NCBI GenBank assembly: GCA_944326945.1
Contig: CALVFY010000027.1
Span: 1-34,931 of the forward strand
Origin: an uncultured Rikenellaceae bacterium
GTDB lineage: Bacteria > Bacteroidota > Bacteroidia > Bacteroidales > Rikenellaceae
DNA length: 34,931 nucleotides
Reading direction: 5' to 3'
The notes below the pieces were generated by a model. It was not told the DNA's origin. It ran no database searches and worked only from the letters and a program-made list of their open reading frames with translations. Each line of letters opens with the position of its first letter. Positions within the stretch are counted from its first letter, which is position 1. Positions 1-8,353 of this stretch are shown here, piece after piece. The translations under genes and the position numbers were made by a program.

Positions 1-214
1 TAATATAATAAACAATTCTATTTGTACGCTGTTTGAGTACATTTCAATCGGATATATTATAAGTTTAAATCACTTCGTTATTTGCAAAGTAATACTAAAC
101 CGACTTAATTAAATATGACTATCGTTCAGAGAAAAGGTCAAATCGTACAAAATTGCAAAAATCCGTTTTCGTACGGTAGACCGTGAATCCGATGATTTTT
201 CCAGAAAAATCTTT
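1..214. other. AT-rich gene-free left edge with an operator-like motif
   Basis: No complete gene is visible. The stretch is much richer in A+T than its surroundings. It holds a copy of a motif, TAAACCGACTTAATTAA (96-112), that recurs with one mismatch upstream of the beta-mannosidase gene. In both places a TTTGCAA lies just to its left on the + strand. A short hairpin, GATTTTTC / GAAAAATC (194-211), is followed by five T on the + strand and might be a weak terminator for rightward transcription, but no + strand gene precedes it here. On the - strand an ATG at 42-40 opens a frame that stays open to the window edge (14 codons). It could be the start of a leftward gene sharing the motif, but it is too short to call. 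Confidence 0.4.
96..112. promoter_or_regulatory. Operator-like motif, left copy
   Basis: This 17-nt block matches the block at 2898-2914 at 16 of 17 positions and in the same orientation. Its core has the central CG with A/T-rich arms (TAA..CG..TTA) that is typical of LacI/GalR-family operators. It lies upstream of whatever leftward gene begins beyond the window. Being an operator is inference. Confidence 0.35.
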
Positions 215-2815
215 TTAATAGGCGTCGCAGATGCTTTTGCACCGTAGTTGGCTCCGGAAATCCGCTTCTTCGAGTGAGGTTTCTACCCGGACAGTCTTGG
301 ATTCTCCCGGAAGCAGGTCGAAATAGTTGTCGGAAAAGAAATTATCCGAGTCTTCCGTACTCAGGAACACACCCCGTGCCACGACATTGCTGGCGATTGT
401 CACCAGAAATCCACCTTCGCATGCGGTTATATCCGTCGTAAGGGTTGCACGGGGAAAGTCGATCTCTTTGAAACGGGTCAGATAGTAATTGTTGTCGAAT
501 GTCTCTCCGTTCCGGGAGGTGAAAACGGCATTTACCACTACTTCGTTCCGTTTTTTACCGTGAAGCGCTTCGGCGAGCGGTACGGAGAGATGGCATTTGC
601 TGGTGTTGGCAGGGAGTGTGACGGTCCGTCTGTATGTGTGGACCGGCCGGCCGTACAGGTCCAGTATTCGGACGTTCAGTTTCCCTTTCACCGACTGGAG
701 TCTGTCCGAGACAATATATATGTGCAGATCGTTGTCCTCCGCGATCGGCGAGACGAGGATATCCGCGAAGGCTTTCCGGGCGAAATAGTGTTGTGCTTTC
801 CATCGTCCGTAATAGTCTCGGCTCGACCAGGAGGCTACCGGCCAGCAGTCGTTGTGTTGCCAGAAGAGCGAGCCCATGCAGTAAGGCATGTCGCGCCGAT
901 GGGCTTCGATCGCCGTCCGTACGGCGTCACCCTGCAATAGAAGGCCCAGGTAGAGAAAATTGCGGAAATCTTTGGGCTTCCGGTACTCGTTGAGCAGATA
1001 CCATTCGATCCGGGCGTTGGCATGGCTGCCGCCCCGCTGATGGGCCATCATTACTTCGGAGAAAATGTGGTGGTCGGCGGTGTCGGGGGCATATTTCAAT
1101 ACCGATTCGTATTCCGGAAATGACTGAAAACCGTATTCGGAGAAGAAACGGGCCCGGTAATGGTTATAGCTGCCGATCGAATCTCTGCGGTGCCATACGC
1201 CCCAGTAGTGTGCATCCCCTTCGGGATTCCAGTTTGGTTTTCCCGATTCACAGCCTGCGTCGGGATTCCCTCCGTAGGGAGAAGAGGGCCAGTAGAAAGC
1301 CGTCGGATCATACTCGGCGACCACTTCCGGCAATATCTTATGAAAAACGGTTTTGTAGTCGTTTCGCATCTCGTCCAGGACCCCCATGCGTTTGTATTTT
1401 TTCATCCATCCCCAACCGAACCAGGCCGTGTGCATCTCGTTGTTTCCGCACCACAGGGCAATGCAGGGGTGGTTCCGCAGTCGTTTGACATTGTCCGTAG
1501 CTTCCTGACGGATGTTGTCGGCCGTACCCGGAAGCAGCGGGTAGGTGTTGCAGGCGAACATGAAATCCTGCCATACCAGAATGCCGTATCGGTCGCACAG
1601 GTCGTAGAAGATATCGTTCTCGTAGATACCTCCGCCCCAGATGCGCAGCATGTTCATGTTGGCGTTCACGGCATCGAGTATGGTGCGTTCGTACTGCCGA
1701 TCGGTAACACGTGGAAGGAAATTGTCCTGCGGGATGTAATTGGCTCCTTTGGCGAAGAGACGGACTCCATTAAGTTGGAAGCAGAACGACCGTCCCGCTT
1801 CGTCTTTCTCCCGAATCACTTTCAGTTCTCGCAATCCGATCCTGTCCGTACGGGAGGCCGTTTCTCCTCCTTCGGCAGTGACCGATGCGGTGAAATCGTA
1901 CAGATGGGGCTCTCCCAGGCCATTCGTCCACCACAGTCGCGGATGTTCGATCGCCATTTCCTGCTCGATCGTGTTCCGGCCTTTTCTGACGGTCACGGTT
2001 TTCGTCCAGCTTTCGTCCGGATTTTCCGTCCGGATGTGCAGTGTAGCTTTCCCGTCGCGTTCGGACAAAATTTCGACCCGTGCCGTGATCCGTGCTTCTT
2101 CGGCCGTGATCCGGTCTTGCCGGTAGTGTACCGATTCAATGCGGAGGTCGTTCCAACCCTCCAGCCAGACGGGCCGCCAGATGCCGCTGGTCACGAGCCT
2201 CGGACCCCAGTCCCATCCGTAATGGTAACCGGCCTTCCGGGCGAAAACGCTGACTTGTTTGTCGAAGATGCCCCCGTTCTGAGACTGGTCGTTGCCCGCG
2301 TCGTTTCTGTAATGCAGTGCGTCGAACTTCGGAATATCCGTTTTGATGGGGGAATGGAAATAGATGCGGAGCCGGTTACCGCTCTTTTTCAGCAGGCCCT
2401 TCACGTCAACTCTCCATTCCCGGAACATGTTGTTGGCCTGCAGGATCAGCGAGTCGTTGAGATAGACGTCGGCATAGGTGTCCAGTCCTTCGAAATAGAG
2501 TTGAATACGCTCTTTGGTGAAGATTTCAGGTAGCGGATCTATTTCCGTACGGTATTCCCAGTCCTCTTTGTCCACCCACTGTACGCCACGTTCGTTGAGT
2601 CGGAAAAACGGGTCTTCGATGATGCCGTGGTCCATCAGGTCGGTGTGGACCACACCGGGGACAGTGGCGGTGTAACTGTTGTATCCGCGGACCTGTTTGA
2701 AGAGCCAGTTCTCGTCGATTTTCTGTTTTACGGGATGGGCCGAGAGGGTTGTGCACAGGCCGAGCGCACCGGTCAAAAGCATCTTTGTATATTCGCGGGC
2801 GAATTTATTCTCCAT
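215..2815 (-). CDS. Exported GH2 beta-mannosidase
   Basis: Glycoside hydrolase family 2 enzyme predicted to release beta-mannosyl residues from the non-reducing end of manno-oligosaccharides or N-glycan cores. The chosen ATG at 2815 gives 866 residues beginning with a signal peptide (basic n-region, hydrophobic LLTGALGLCTTLSA, cleavage near residue 26), so the enzyme should be periplasmic or outer-membrane associated. The upstream extension lacks an ATG and breaks the signal peptide. The N-terminal sugar-binding and immunoglobulin-like domains fill about residues 30-340, followed by a TIM barrel. Acid/base Glu460 lies in WCGNNE and nucleophile Glu560 in FFSEYGF, closely matching the spacing in Bacteroides Man2A. 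Length is normal for the family. It is divergent from the GH3-transporter pair, which suggests one mannoside/glucoside degradation locus. Exact substrate is not readable from sequence. Confidence 0.93.
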   Translation of the reverse strand: MENKFAREYTKMLLTGALGLCTTLSAHPVKQKIDENWLFKQVRGYNSYTATVPGVVHTDLMDHGIIEDPFFRLNERGVQWVDKEDWEYRTEIDPLPEIFTKERIQLYFEGLDTYADVYLNDSLILQANNMFREWRVDVKGLLKKSGNRLRIYFHSPIKTDIPKFDALHYRNDAGNDQSQNGGIFDKQVSVFARKAGYHYGWDWGPRLVTSGIWRPVWLEGWNDLRIESVHYRQDRITAEEARITARVEILSERDGKATLHIRTENPDESWTKTVTVRKGRNTIEQEMAIEHPRLWWTNGLGEPHLYDFTASVTAEGGETASRTDRIGLRELKVIREKDEAGRSFCFQLNGVRLFAKGANYIPQDNFLPRVTDRQYERTILDAVNANMNMLRIWGGGIYENDIFYDLCDRYGILVWQDFMFACNTYPLLPGTADNIRQEATDNVKRLRNHPCIALWCGNNEMHTAWFGWGWMKKYKRMGVLDEMRNDYKTVFHKILPEVVAEYDPTAFYWPSSPYGGNPDAGCESGKPNWNPEGDAHYWGVWHRRDSIGSYNHYRARFFSEYGFQSFPEYESVLKYAPDTADHHIFSEVMMAHQRGGSHANARIEWYLLNEYRKPKDFRNFLYLGLLLQGDAVRTAIEAHRRDMPYCMGSLFWQHNDCWPVASWSSRDYYGRWKAQHYFARKAFADILVSPIAEDNDLHIYIVSDRLQSVKGKLNVRILDLYGRPVHTYRRTVTLPANTSKCHLSVPLAEALHGKKRNEVVVNAVFTSRNGETFDNNYYLTRFKEIDFPRATLTTDITACEGGFLVTIASNVVARGVFLSTEDSDNFFSDNYFDLLPGESKTVRVETSLEEADFRSQLRCKSICDAY

Positions 2816-2863
2816 GGGGCGAAAATTTGGGTGATCGTAAGTCTTGCGTCGGTATTTCGGTGG

Positions 2864-2892
2864 CAAAATAGGAAAAAAAATTGAATTTGCAA
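2864..2892 (-). promoter_or_regulatory. Candidate promoter of beta-mannosidase
   Basis: On the - strand a TTG (2892-2890) is followed after 19 nt by TATTTTG (2870-2864), one nucleotide short of the Bacteroidota -7 consensus TAnnTTTG. The transcript would start about 45 nt before the ATG at 2815. The -7 is imperfect, so this is tentative. Confidence 0.4.
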
Positions 2893-2896
2893 TAAT

Positions 2897-2914
2897 TTAA
2901 ACCGATTTAATTAA
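2897..2914. promoter_or_regulatory. LacI-type operator-like motif upstream of mannosidase
   Basis: The sequence TTAAACCGATTTAA is a near-perfect dyad, TTAAA and TTTAA arms around a central CG, which is the usual architecture of LacI/GalR-family operators. It lies immediately upstream of the -33 element of the mannosidase promoter. A 16/17 match sits at 96-112. Binding and the identity of the regulator are inferred; no LacI gene is in the window. Confidence 0.4.
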
Positions 2915-3032
2915 TCGAGGCACTATCAGGGAGGACCGGCAGATACAGGTGGAGAGGGGCGGTCGTGGTATATTTTTCGTGGAATATACTGGATTTTTTA
3001 GCTGGGAGGAATTCAGTGCGACAGTGAAAATT

Positions 3033-3040
3033 TATCTTTG
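3033..3040 (+). promoter_or_regulatory. Bacteroidota -7 element, distal, upstream of GH3 gene
   Basis: TATCTTTG matches TAnnTTTG exactly and is followed by CAG, a common context. No good -33 TTG lies 19-21 nt upstream. If used, it would give a leader of about 180 nt for the GH3 transcript. Confidence 0.35.
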
Positions 3041-3135
3041 CAGGGCGTGAGGCCGGATTCCGTACGATGGCGAGTGAAAGAAGGCTGAAGGGAAGATATT
3101 CTGCGTGTTTTTTTGTTTCCGTAGGGAGGGATCGG

Positions 3136-3166
3136 TTGGAATTTCTCCGGGAAATGCTTATCTTTA
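3136..3166 (+). promoter_or_regulatory. Candidate proximal promoter of GH3 gene
   Basis: TTG (3136-3138), a 20-nt spacer and TATCTTTA (3159-3166; one mismatch to TAnnTTTG) give the expected Bacteroidota geometry. The start point would be about 55 nt before the ATG at 3229. Confidence 0.45.
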
Positions 3167-3228
3167 TACACTCTCCGGGCGACTCGTTGCCGTATGTCCG
3201 GATAAACCCTGAATAAACTGATTACAAG

Positions 3229-5541
3229 ATGATTGAAACTAAGACGAACCAGGGGAACGGTTGTGTTCCTTTCTCTCCGGCTATCGCTCCAGATGCGGAG
3301 ATCGAAGCCCGTGTGCACGCATGGCTGGACCGGATGACGCTGGCCGAAAAGGTCGGTCAGATGACACAGTTGAGTATAGACCTGCTGGGGAAGGGTCCCG
3401 ATATGTATTCGAGTTACCTCCCTTTTGAATTCGACGAGGAGATGCTCCGTAAGGTGATTTGTGACTACAAGGTCGGGTCGATCCTGAACACCCCGTCGGT
3501 GACGGCCGTTCCGGTCCGGAAATGAAATGAAATCGTCGCCCGGATTCAGGAACTTTCGATGGAGGCGATCGGTATTCCCACCGTTTACGGGATCGACGCC
3601 ATGCACGGGCGGACCTATACGGCCGAATCGTCCCTTTTTCCGCAGGCCGTGGCCATGGCGGCCACTTTCGACCGTCGGCTGGTACGTCGCGGAGCCGAAC
3701 ATGCGGCCTGCGAGGTACGGGCCAGCAACATCCCCTGGACGTTCGCTCCGGTGCTCGACCTGGGACGTGAACCCCGCTGGTCACGTATGTGGGAGACACT
3801 GGGCGAAGACTGTTTCCTCGCTTCCGAGCTGGGGCGCGAACTGGTGCTCGGTTTCCAGGGCGACGATCCGAACCATATCGACTCCCGACACGTGGCTGCC
3901 TGCCTGAAGCATTACATGGGATACAGCGTGCCCGATTCGGGTAAGGACCGTACGCCGGCCTCGATCAGCCCGTTGGAGCTGAGAGAGAAGCATTTCGCGC
4001 CCTACGTGGCGGCCATCCGGGCCGGGGCGCTCTCCGTGATGGTCAATTCGGCCAGCGTGAACGGTATTCCTCTGCATGCCCACTACGAACTGCTGACAGA
4101 GTGGCTCAAGGAGGGGCTTTCTTGGGATGGAGTGGTCGTGACCGACTGGAATGACGTCAATAACCTCTGGCAGAGGGAGAAGATTGCGCACGACCGCAAG
4201 GAGGCGATCGAAATGGCAATCAATGCCGGTATCGATATGATGATGGTCCCTTACGAGGTGGAGTACTGCACGTTGCTTTCGGAACTGGCCGAGGAGGGGC
4301 GTGTACCGATGGAGCGGATCGACGATGCCGTTGCCCGCGTACTGCGTATGAAGTTGCGGCTGGGCCTGTTCGAAAAGCCGGATACGCTGCTGGAGGAGTA
4401 TCCCGAATACGACGGAAGTGCCATTCACGATGCGATCCGGGAGGCGGCCTGCGAGTGCATGACCCTGCTCAAAAACCGGGACGGAATCCTTCCGTTGAAC
4501 AAGGATGCCCGGATTCTGGTCACGGGGCCCAATGCCGATTCGATGCGTCCGCTCTGCGGCGGGTGGAGCTACTCCTGGCAGGGAGAGAAGGTGGATGAAT
4601 TCCTCCCCGGGGGCGTGACCATTCTCAAGGCGATGCAGGCACGCGGCGGTGCGCGGGTGACATATGCGGCCGGTGTCGAGTACGATATGTCCGGCCGGTA
4701 CGACGAGGAACTGCCTCCCCGGATCGAGGAGGCTGTGGCTGCGGCGGCCGACGTCGACTGTATTGTGCTCTGTCTGGGCGAGAATTCCTACTGCGAGACG
4801 CCCGGCAACCTGGACGATCTGGCTCTCTCGGCCGGACAGCGGGAGTTGGCCCGCGCCATGGTCGCTACCGGGAAACCGGTCGTACTGGTATTGAGCGAAG
4901 GCCGTCCCCGTCTGATCTCGGAGATAGAGCCCGGCATGAGCGCCGTTCTGCAGAGCTATCTGCCCGGCAACGAGGGAGGGAATGCCGTCGCCGCCGTCCT
5001 GTACGGCGAGGTGAATCCCGGCGGCAAGCTGCCTTACACCTATCCGCGGTACAGTGCGGCCCTCACCACGTATGACCATAAACATTCCGAGAGCGTCGGC
5101 CAGATGGAGGGTGTCTATGATTACGATGCCCAGGTATCCGTGCAGTGGCCGTTCGGTTATGGGTTGAGCTACACCACATTCGAATATTCCGACCTGAAAC
5201 TGGAGACTCCGGAGTTCGGCCCGGACGACCGGATCGAGATCGGGGTGACCGTGACCAATACGGGAGAGAGAAAAGGCAAGGAGAGCGTGCTGCTCTTCAT
5301 CAACGACGACGTGGCCGGTGTGATTCCCGATGCAAAGCGTCTGCGCGACTTTACCCGTGTGGAGTTGGAACCGGGCGAAAGCCGTGAGGTGTGTTTCGGA
5401 ATTCCTGCCTCGCGATTGGCTTTCGTGGGCCGCGACGGAAAGTGGGTGCTCGAAAAGGGTACGTTTACCGTACAGGTGGGACCTCTTTCCGGAAGGATCG
5501 TCTGCGGCGAGGGTCGCAAATACGGATTCAACATTTTGTAG
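3229..5541 (+). pseudogene. GH3 beta-glucosidase-type gene interrupted by an in-frame TGA
   Basis: Without the stop this would be a 770-codon family 3 glycoside hydrolase, a normal length. The first 98 codons end at TGA 3523-3525. The next codons (NEIVARIQELSMEAIGIP...) continue the family's sequence in the same frame with nothing missing, and the stop falls where homologues carry Trp (K-W-x-E-I). A TGG-to-TGA change explains it. The rest is intact: nucleophile Asp306 in VVVTDWND, acid/base candidate Glu523 in the SYCETPGN loop, the (alpha/beta)6 domain, and a C-terminal Fn3-like domain from about residue 660. The next ATG (3559) would give a product lacking the first part of the catalytic barrel and has no evident ribosome site. 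No signal peptide is visible, so a cytoplasmic enzyme acting on sugars imported by the following GPH transporter is likely. Either a recent pseudogene, a sequencing error, or a readthrough gene. Confidence 0.85.
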
Positions 5542-5627
5542 ATCGTTCCCCGATCCGCTCCGGGGGAGTACGGCCGGTTGCCGTATCCTGTTCCGGAGCG
5601 GCCGGAATGTAACCTCTCCGGAACGAT
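5542..5627 (+). other. Strongly foldable spacer between GH3 and transporter genes
   Basis: Starting at the first base after the GH3 stop, nested complementary segments can be paired by eye. An outer stem joins ATCGTTCC (5542-5549) with GGAACGAT (5620-5627). A 9-bp stem joins CCGCTCCGG (5555-5563) with CCGGAGCGG (5593-5601). An inner stem joins TACGGC (5569-5574) with GCCGTA (5580-5585), with a 5-nt loop. A small alternative hairpin CCGGA/TCCGG (5602-5606/5617-5621) competes with the outer stem. There is no T-tract, so it is not an intrinsic terminator. It may stabilise or process the GH3-transporter mRNA, or be a regulatory RNA element upstream of the transporter. Function unknown. Confidence 0.55.
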
Positions 5628-5648
5628 AAACCATTAACCCTGTCTGAA

Positions 5649-7079
5649 ATGAAAGACCTGCACGTAAGTTTTCGGGAAAAGTGCGGATACGGTCTGGGCG
5701 ATGCCGCCTCGAATATCTTCTGGAAACTTTTCAGCATGTATCTGCTCTTTTTCTATACCGATATTTTCGGCCTTCCCGCGGCGGCGGTGGGGACCATGTT
5801 TCTCGTCACCCGCATCTGGGATGCGCTGATCGATCCCGTCGTCGGAGTGATGGCCGACCGCACGCAGACCCGCTGGGGCAAGTTCCGCCCCTATCTTCTC
5901 TGGTTCCTTGTTCCGTTCGGTGTGCTGGGGGTACTGACCTTTACTACGCCCGATTTCGGCCCGATCGGCAAACTGGTGTACGCCTACATTACCTACAGTT
6001 TGATGATGATGGTCTATTCGCTGGTCAATGTGCCTTATGCCTCGCTGCTCGGAGTCATCTCTCCCGATACGAAGGTGCGTACCACGCTCTCCTCTTTCCG
6101 GATGGTTTTCGCATTCGGCGGGGGTATCCTGTCGCTCGTCCTGATCGAACCGCTTGTTCGGACGTTCGGTTCGTTGCGCGAAGTGGCGACGGCGGAGGGT
6201 CCCGTTCCCGATCAGCAGTTGGGTTGGAGCGCAGGGGTTGCCGTGTTGGCTCTGGTCGCTATGCTGTTTCTGCTGTGTACGTTTCTCTGGACACGGGAAC
6301 GGGTTCGGCCTGTGGGCGAACAGAAGAATGCCCTGAGGGACGACATCCGCGATCTGTTCCGTAACTCGCCGTGGTGGATTCTGCTCGGTTCGGGTATTTT
6401 TGTGTTGATTTTCAATTCAGTACGAGACGGAGCGGCCGTCTATTACTTCAAGTATTTCGTGGATGCCCCCTCGCAGCTCGACCTGGGATGGATCGGCGGT
6501 TCGGTGACGCTCGTGACGCTTTATCTGGTGCTGGGGCAGATCGCCAATATCGCGGGCATTCTGCTCATGGCTCCCGTTGCCAACCGTATAGGAAAGAAAC
6601 GCACCTATTTGGGAGCCATGTTGCTGGCCGGAGTGCTCAGCGTGGTGTTCTATTTTATGGGGAACGACGACATCGTGCCGATCCTTGTGCTGCAGGTGCT
6701 CATCAGTGTTTGTGCCGGGAGCGTGATGCCCTTGTTGTGGAGTATGTATGCCGATACGGCCGATTATTCCGAGGTGCGTACGGGGCGTCGGGCTACGGGG
6801 CTGATCTTCTCTTCCTCGTCGATGTCCCAGAAATTCGGCTGGACGTTGGGAGGGGCACTGACCGGTTGGCTGCTGTCGTGGTTCGGTTTTGAAGCCAATC
6901 AGGTGCAGTCCGAAGGGGCTCTGACGGGTATCCGGATGATGCTCAGCATCCTGCCTGCCGCAGGAGCTTTGTTTTCCGTGCTGTTTCTGTTGTTCTATCC
7001 CCTGAACGAAAGGCGGGTGGAGGAGATCGGTCGGAAACTGGAGGCTGCACGGGCGGACGCGGCCCGGTTCGGAAACTGA
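5649..7079 (+). CDS. GPH/MelB-type sugar:cation symporter
   Basis: A 476-residue inner-membrane transporter of the major facilitator superfamily, glycoside-pentoside-hexuronide:cation symporter family. Family signatures are clear: GLGDAASN and the first helix at residues 15-35, IWDALIDPVVGVMADRTQTRWGKFRP at about 57-82 (the helix 2-3 cation-site and loop motif, paraphrased here by its acidic residues D58, D62 and D69), and the C-terminal MYADTADYSEVRTGRRATG stretch near 370-390. About twelve hydrophobic segments are present. It follows the GH3 gene by 107 nt with no terminator between, so both are probably one transcript and it likely imports the glycoside or the oligosaccharide made by the exported mannosidase. 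Substrate cannot be read from the sequence. Confidence 0.92.
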   Translation: MKDLHVSFREKCGYGLGDAASNIFWKLFSMYLLFFYTDIFGLPAAAVGTMFLVTRIWDALIDPVVGVMADRTQTRWGKFRPYLLWFLVPFGVLGVLTFTTPDFGPIGKLVYAYITYSLMMMVYSLVNVPYASLLGVISPDTKVRTTLSSFRMVFAFGGGILSLVLIEPLVRTFGSLREVATAEGPVPDQQLGWSAGVAVLALVAMLFLLCTFLWTRERVRPVGEQKNALRDDIRDLFRNSPWWILLGSGIFVLIFNSVRDGAAVYYFKYFVDAPSQLDLGWIGGSVTLVTLYLVLGQIANIAGILLMAPVANRIGKKRTYLGAMLLAGVLSVVFYFMGNDDIVPILVLQVLISVCAGSVMPLLWSMYADTADYSEVRTGRRATGLIFSSSSMSQKFGWTLGGALTGWLLSWFGFEANQVQSEGALTGIRMMLSILPAAGALFSVLFLLFYPLNERRVEEIGRKLEAARADAARFGN

Positions 7080-7154
7080 CACATGATCAGGTCGGTGTTA
7101 AGTCAAATGAATTGAAGTTGGTTTATTTGCAGTGTTTTGGTGCGTGTGCGACAA

Positions 7155-8198
7155 TTATCTTTCCTGCCGTTTTTGGATGGCCGTTTCCCGGGAAGAAGGG
7201 GTGAGATATTTGTCTTTGAAAATGTGAACGCAGAGAATGAAAATCTCCAGTAGGACCGGACCGAAGATTACTCCCATGAATCCGAACAGGGAGAGTCCGA
7301 TGACCACACCGAAAATGGTGACCAGAGGATGGGTGTCGGCCATCTTTTTTTGCAGGATGAATCGACCCAGGTTGTCTGTTTGAGCGATTACGATCACGGC
7401 ATAAAGTGTCAGTCCGATCGCAAACCCCCATTTCCCGACAATGGCCAGATAGGCTGCCAGCGGCAGCCAGACGAGAGTTGTCCCGAGCAGAGGAATGACC
7501 GTGGCAAAACAGGTTATCATGCCCCAGAACAGAGCACTGGGTATTCCGAAAAGCAGATATCCGATATAGGCTACGGTGCCTTGTAATACAGCCAGAAGCG
7601 GGATGCCGATGGCGTTCGACCGGACGATCATGTGGATTTCCCGCAGCACTTGGTTGATATGGGCGTGGTCGAAAGGCAGGATTTCGCGGAGATAGAGTTC
7701 CATGTTCCGGCCGCCGATCAACATGAAATAGAGTACAAAAAGCAGTACCAGTACATTGACGATGAAACTTCCGATACTTTCCATCAACCATTGTCCCACC
7801 TTGGGCAGCAAGGAGATGAATGAGGTGAGATTGTCCCGATCCAGCAGATTGTAGCCTGTTTTCTGGTGAATCAACGAGGCCAGGTGTTCGGCCGGTTTGA
7901 TGAAAGATTGGGGATCGAGCGTGAGGTGCTGGATTTTCCCGATCATCATCCACACGATCAGTGAGAGTGGAATCAGAAAACAGAGAATCGCCTCGCCCAA
8001 TAGCAGGGTGGCGGCCCAGGAGCGTTGCCACTGTTTATGTTCCGTGAGCCATACCATCTGATTGCGAAGAAGGACATAGATGGTTACGGCACCCAGTATG
8101 CCTCCCAGAAAGGGAATCAATTCGATAAAAACGGTTGTCCCTAATCCCAGGATCAGTACGAAAAGCGAATATTTCCGGTATTGTTCTCTGACGGTCAT
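7155..8198 (-). CDS. AI-2E (PerM/YdiK) family membrane protein
   Basis: A 347-residue integral membrane protein of the AI-2E transporter family (PF01594). Hydrophobic segments occur near residues 10-45, 60-90, 155-175, 210-235, 240-300 and 305-335, and the segment LFGIPSALFWGMITCFATVIPLLGT (about 215-240) is the conserved glycine/proline-rich core of the family. A few members were named for autoinducer-2 export, but others act as Na+/H+ antiporters or have no known substrate, so the name should not be read as function. The start ATG at 8198 is preceded by an A-rich stretch. The gene stands alone, convergent with the GPH transporter (75-bp gap, no clear terminator) and divergent from the OPT gene. 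Confidence 0.9.
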   Translation of the reverse strand: MTVREQYRKYSLFVLILGLGTTVFIELIPFLGGILGAVTIYVLLRNQMVWLTEHKQWQRSWAATLLLGEAILCFLIPLSLIVWMMIGKIQHLTLDPQSFIKPAEHLASLIHQKTGYNLLDRDNLTSFISLLPKVGQWLMESIGSFIVNVLVLLFVLYFMLIGGRNMELYLREILPFDHAHINQVLREIHMIVRSNAIGIPLLAVLQGTVAYIGYLLFGIPSALFWGMITCFATVIPLLGTTLVWLPLAAYLAIVGKWGFAIGLTLYAVIVIAQTDNLGRFILQKKMADTHPLVTIFGVVIGLSLFGFMGVIFGPVLLEIFILCVHIFKDKYLTPSSRETAIQKRQER

Positions 8199-8283
8199 GT
8201 TTTTGCGAGAAAAAGTTTTTTCTCTATCGAGGACAAGTAATGTGCCGGATTCATCGGATTTTTTCTCTTGCCGTCCGCTTTTG

Positions 8284-8315
8284 TTTGTATTTGCGCGTCA
8301 AAAAAGTTACTTTTG
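8284..8315 (+). promoter_or_regulatory. Promoter of the OPT-pepT operon
   Basis: TTTG (8284-8287), a 20-nt spacer, then TACTTTTG (8308-8315), an exact TAnnTTTG. The start point would fall around 8322, which makes the ATG at 8354 a better start than the one at 8333. Confidence 0.75.
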
Positions 8316-8353
8316 GAGGTTTGTTAACCTAAATGTGTCTCTATTGTAAAGTT

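Larger units (their letters stand above)
2816..3228. other. 413-bp divergent intergenic region between mannosidase and GH3 genes
   Basis: No gene is seen. From left to right it holds a leftward promoter candidate for the mannosidase (2864-2892), an operator-like motif just upstream of it (2898-2914), an isolated rightward -7 element TATCTTTG (3033-3040), and a rightward promoter candidate nearer the GH3 start (3136-3166). The middle part is GC-richer and shows no strong hairpin or open frame that I would call. Confidence 0.5.

Noticed and set aside
194..216. AT-rich hairpin as terminator of the mannosidase gene
   Set aside because: Its T-tail is on the + strand only, whereas the mannosidase is on the - strand, and the loop is very short.
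1160..2533. Long open frame on the + strand inside the mannosidase gene
   Set aside because: It is antisense to a clear GH2 enzyme, has no recognisable domain and a composition expected of a GC-rich shadow frame.
3523..3525. TGA read as tryptophan or selenocysteine throughout the genome
   Set aside because: Many genes here stop at TGA exactly where families end (GPH transporter, pepT, tamL, SMR). The family residue at this site is Trp, not a redox Cys, and I see no SECIS-like hairpin just downstream.
3519..3533. Three tandem GAAAT units as a phase-variation switch for the GH3 gene
   Set aside because: Gene continuity is in frame with the present copy number; gain or loss of a 5-nt unit would shift the frame rather than repair it, and three copies are few for slippage.
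3781..5634. 617-codon - strand frame opposite the GH3 gene
   Set aside because: It mirrors the intact GH3 coding frame; no domain or start signal is visible.
7155..8198. Quorum-sensing role from the AI-2E family name
   Set aside because: Family members have varied or unknown substrates, and no luxS or receptor gene is nearby.
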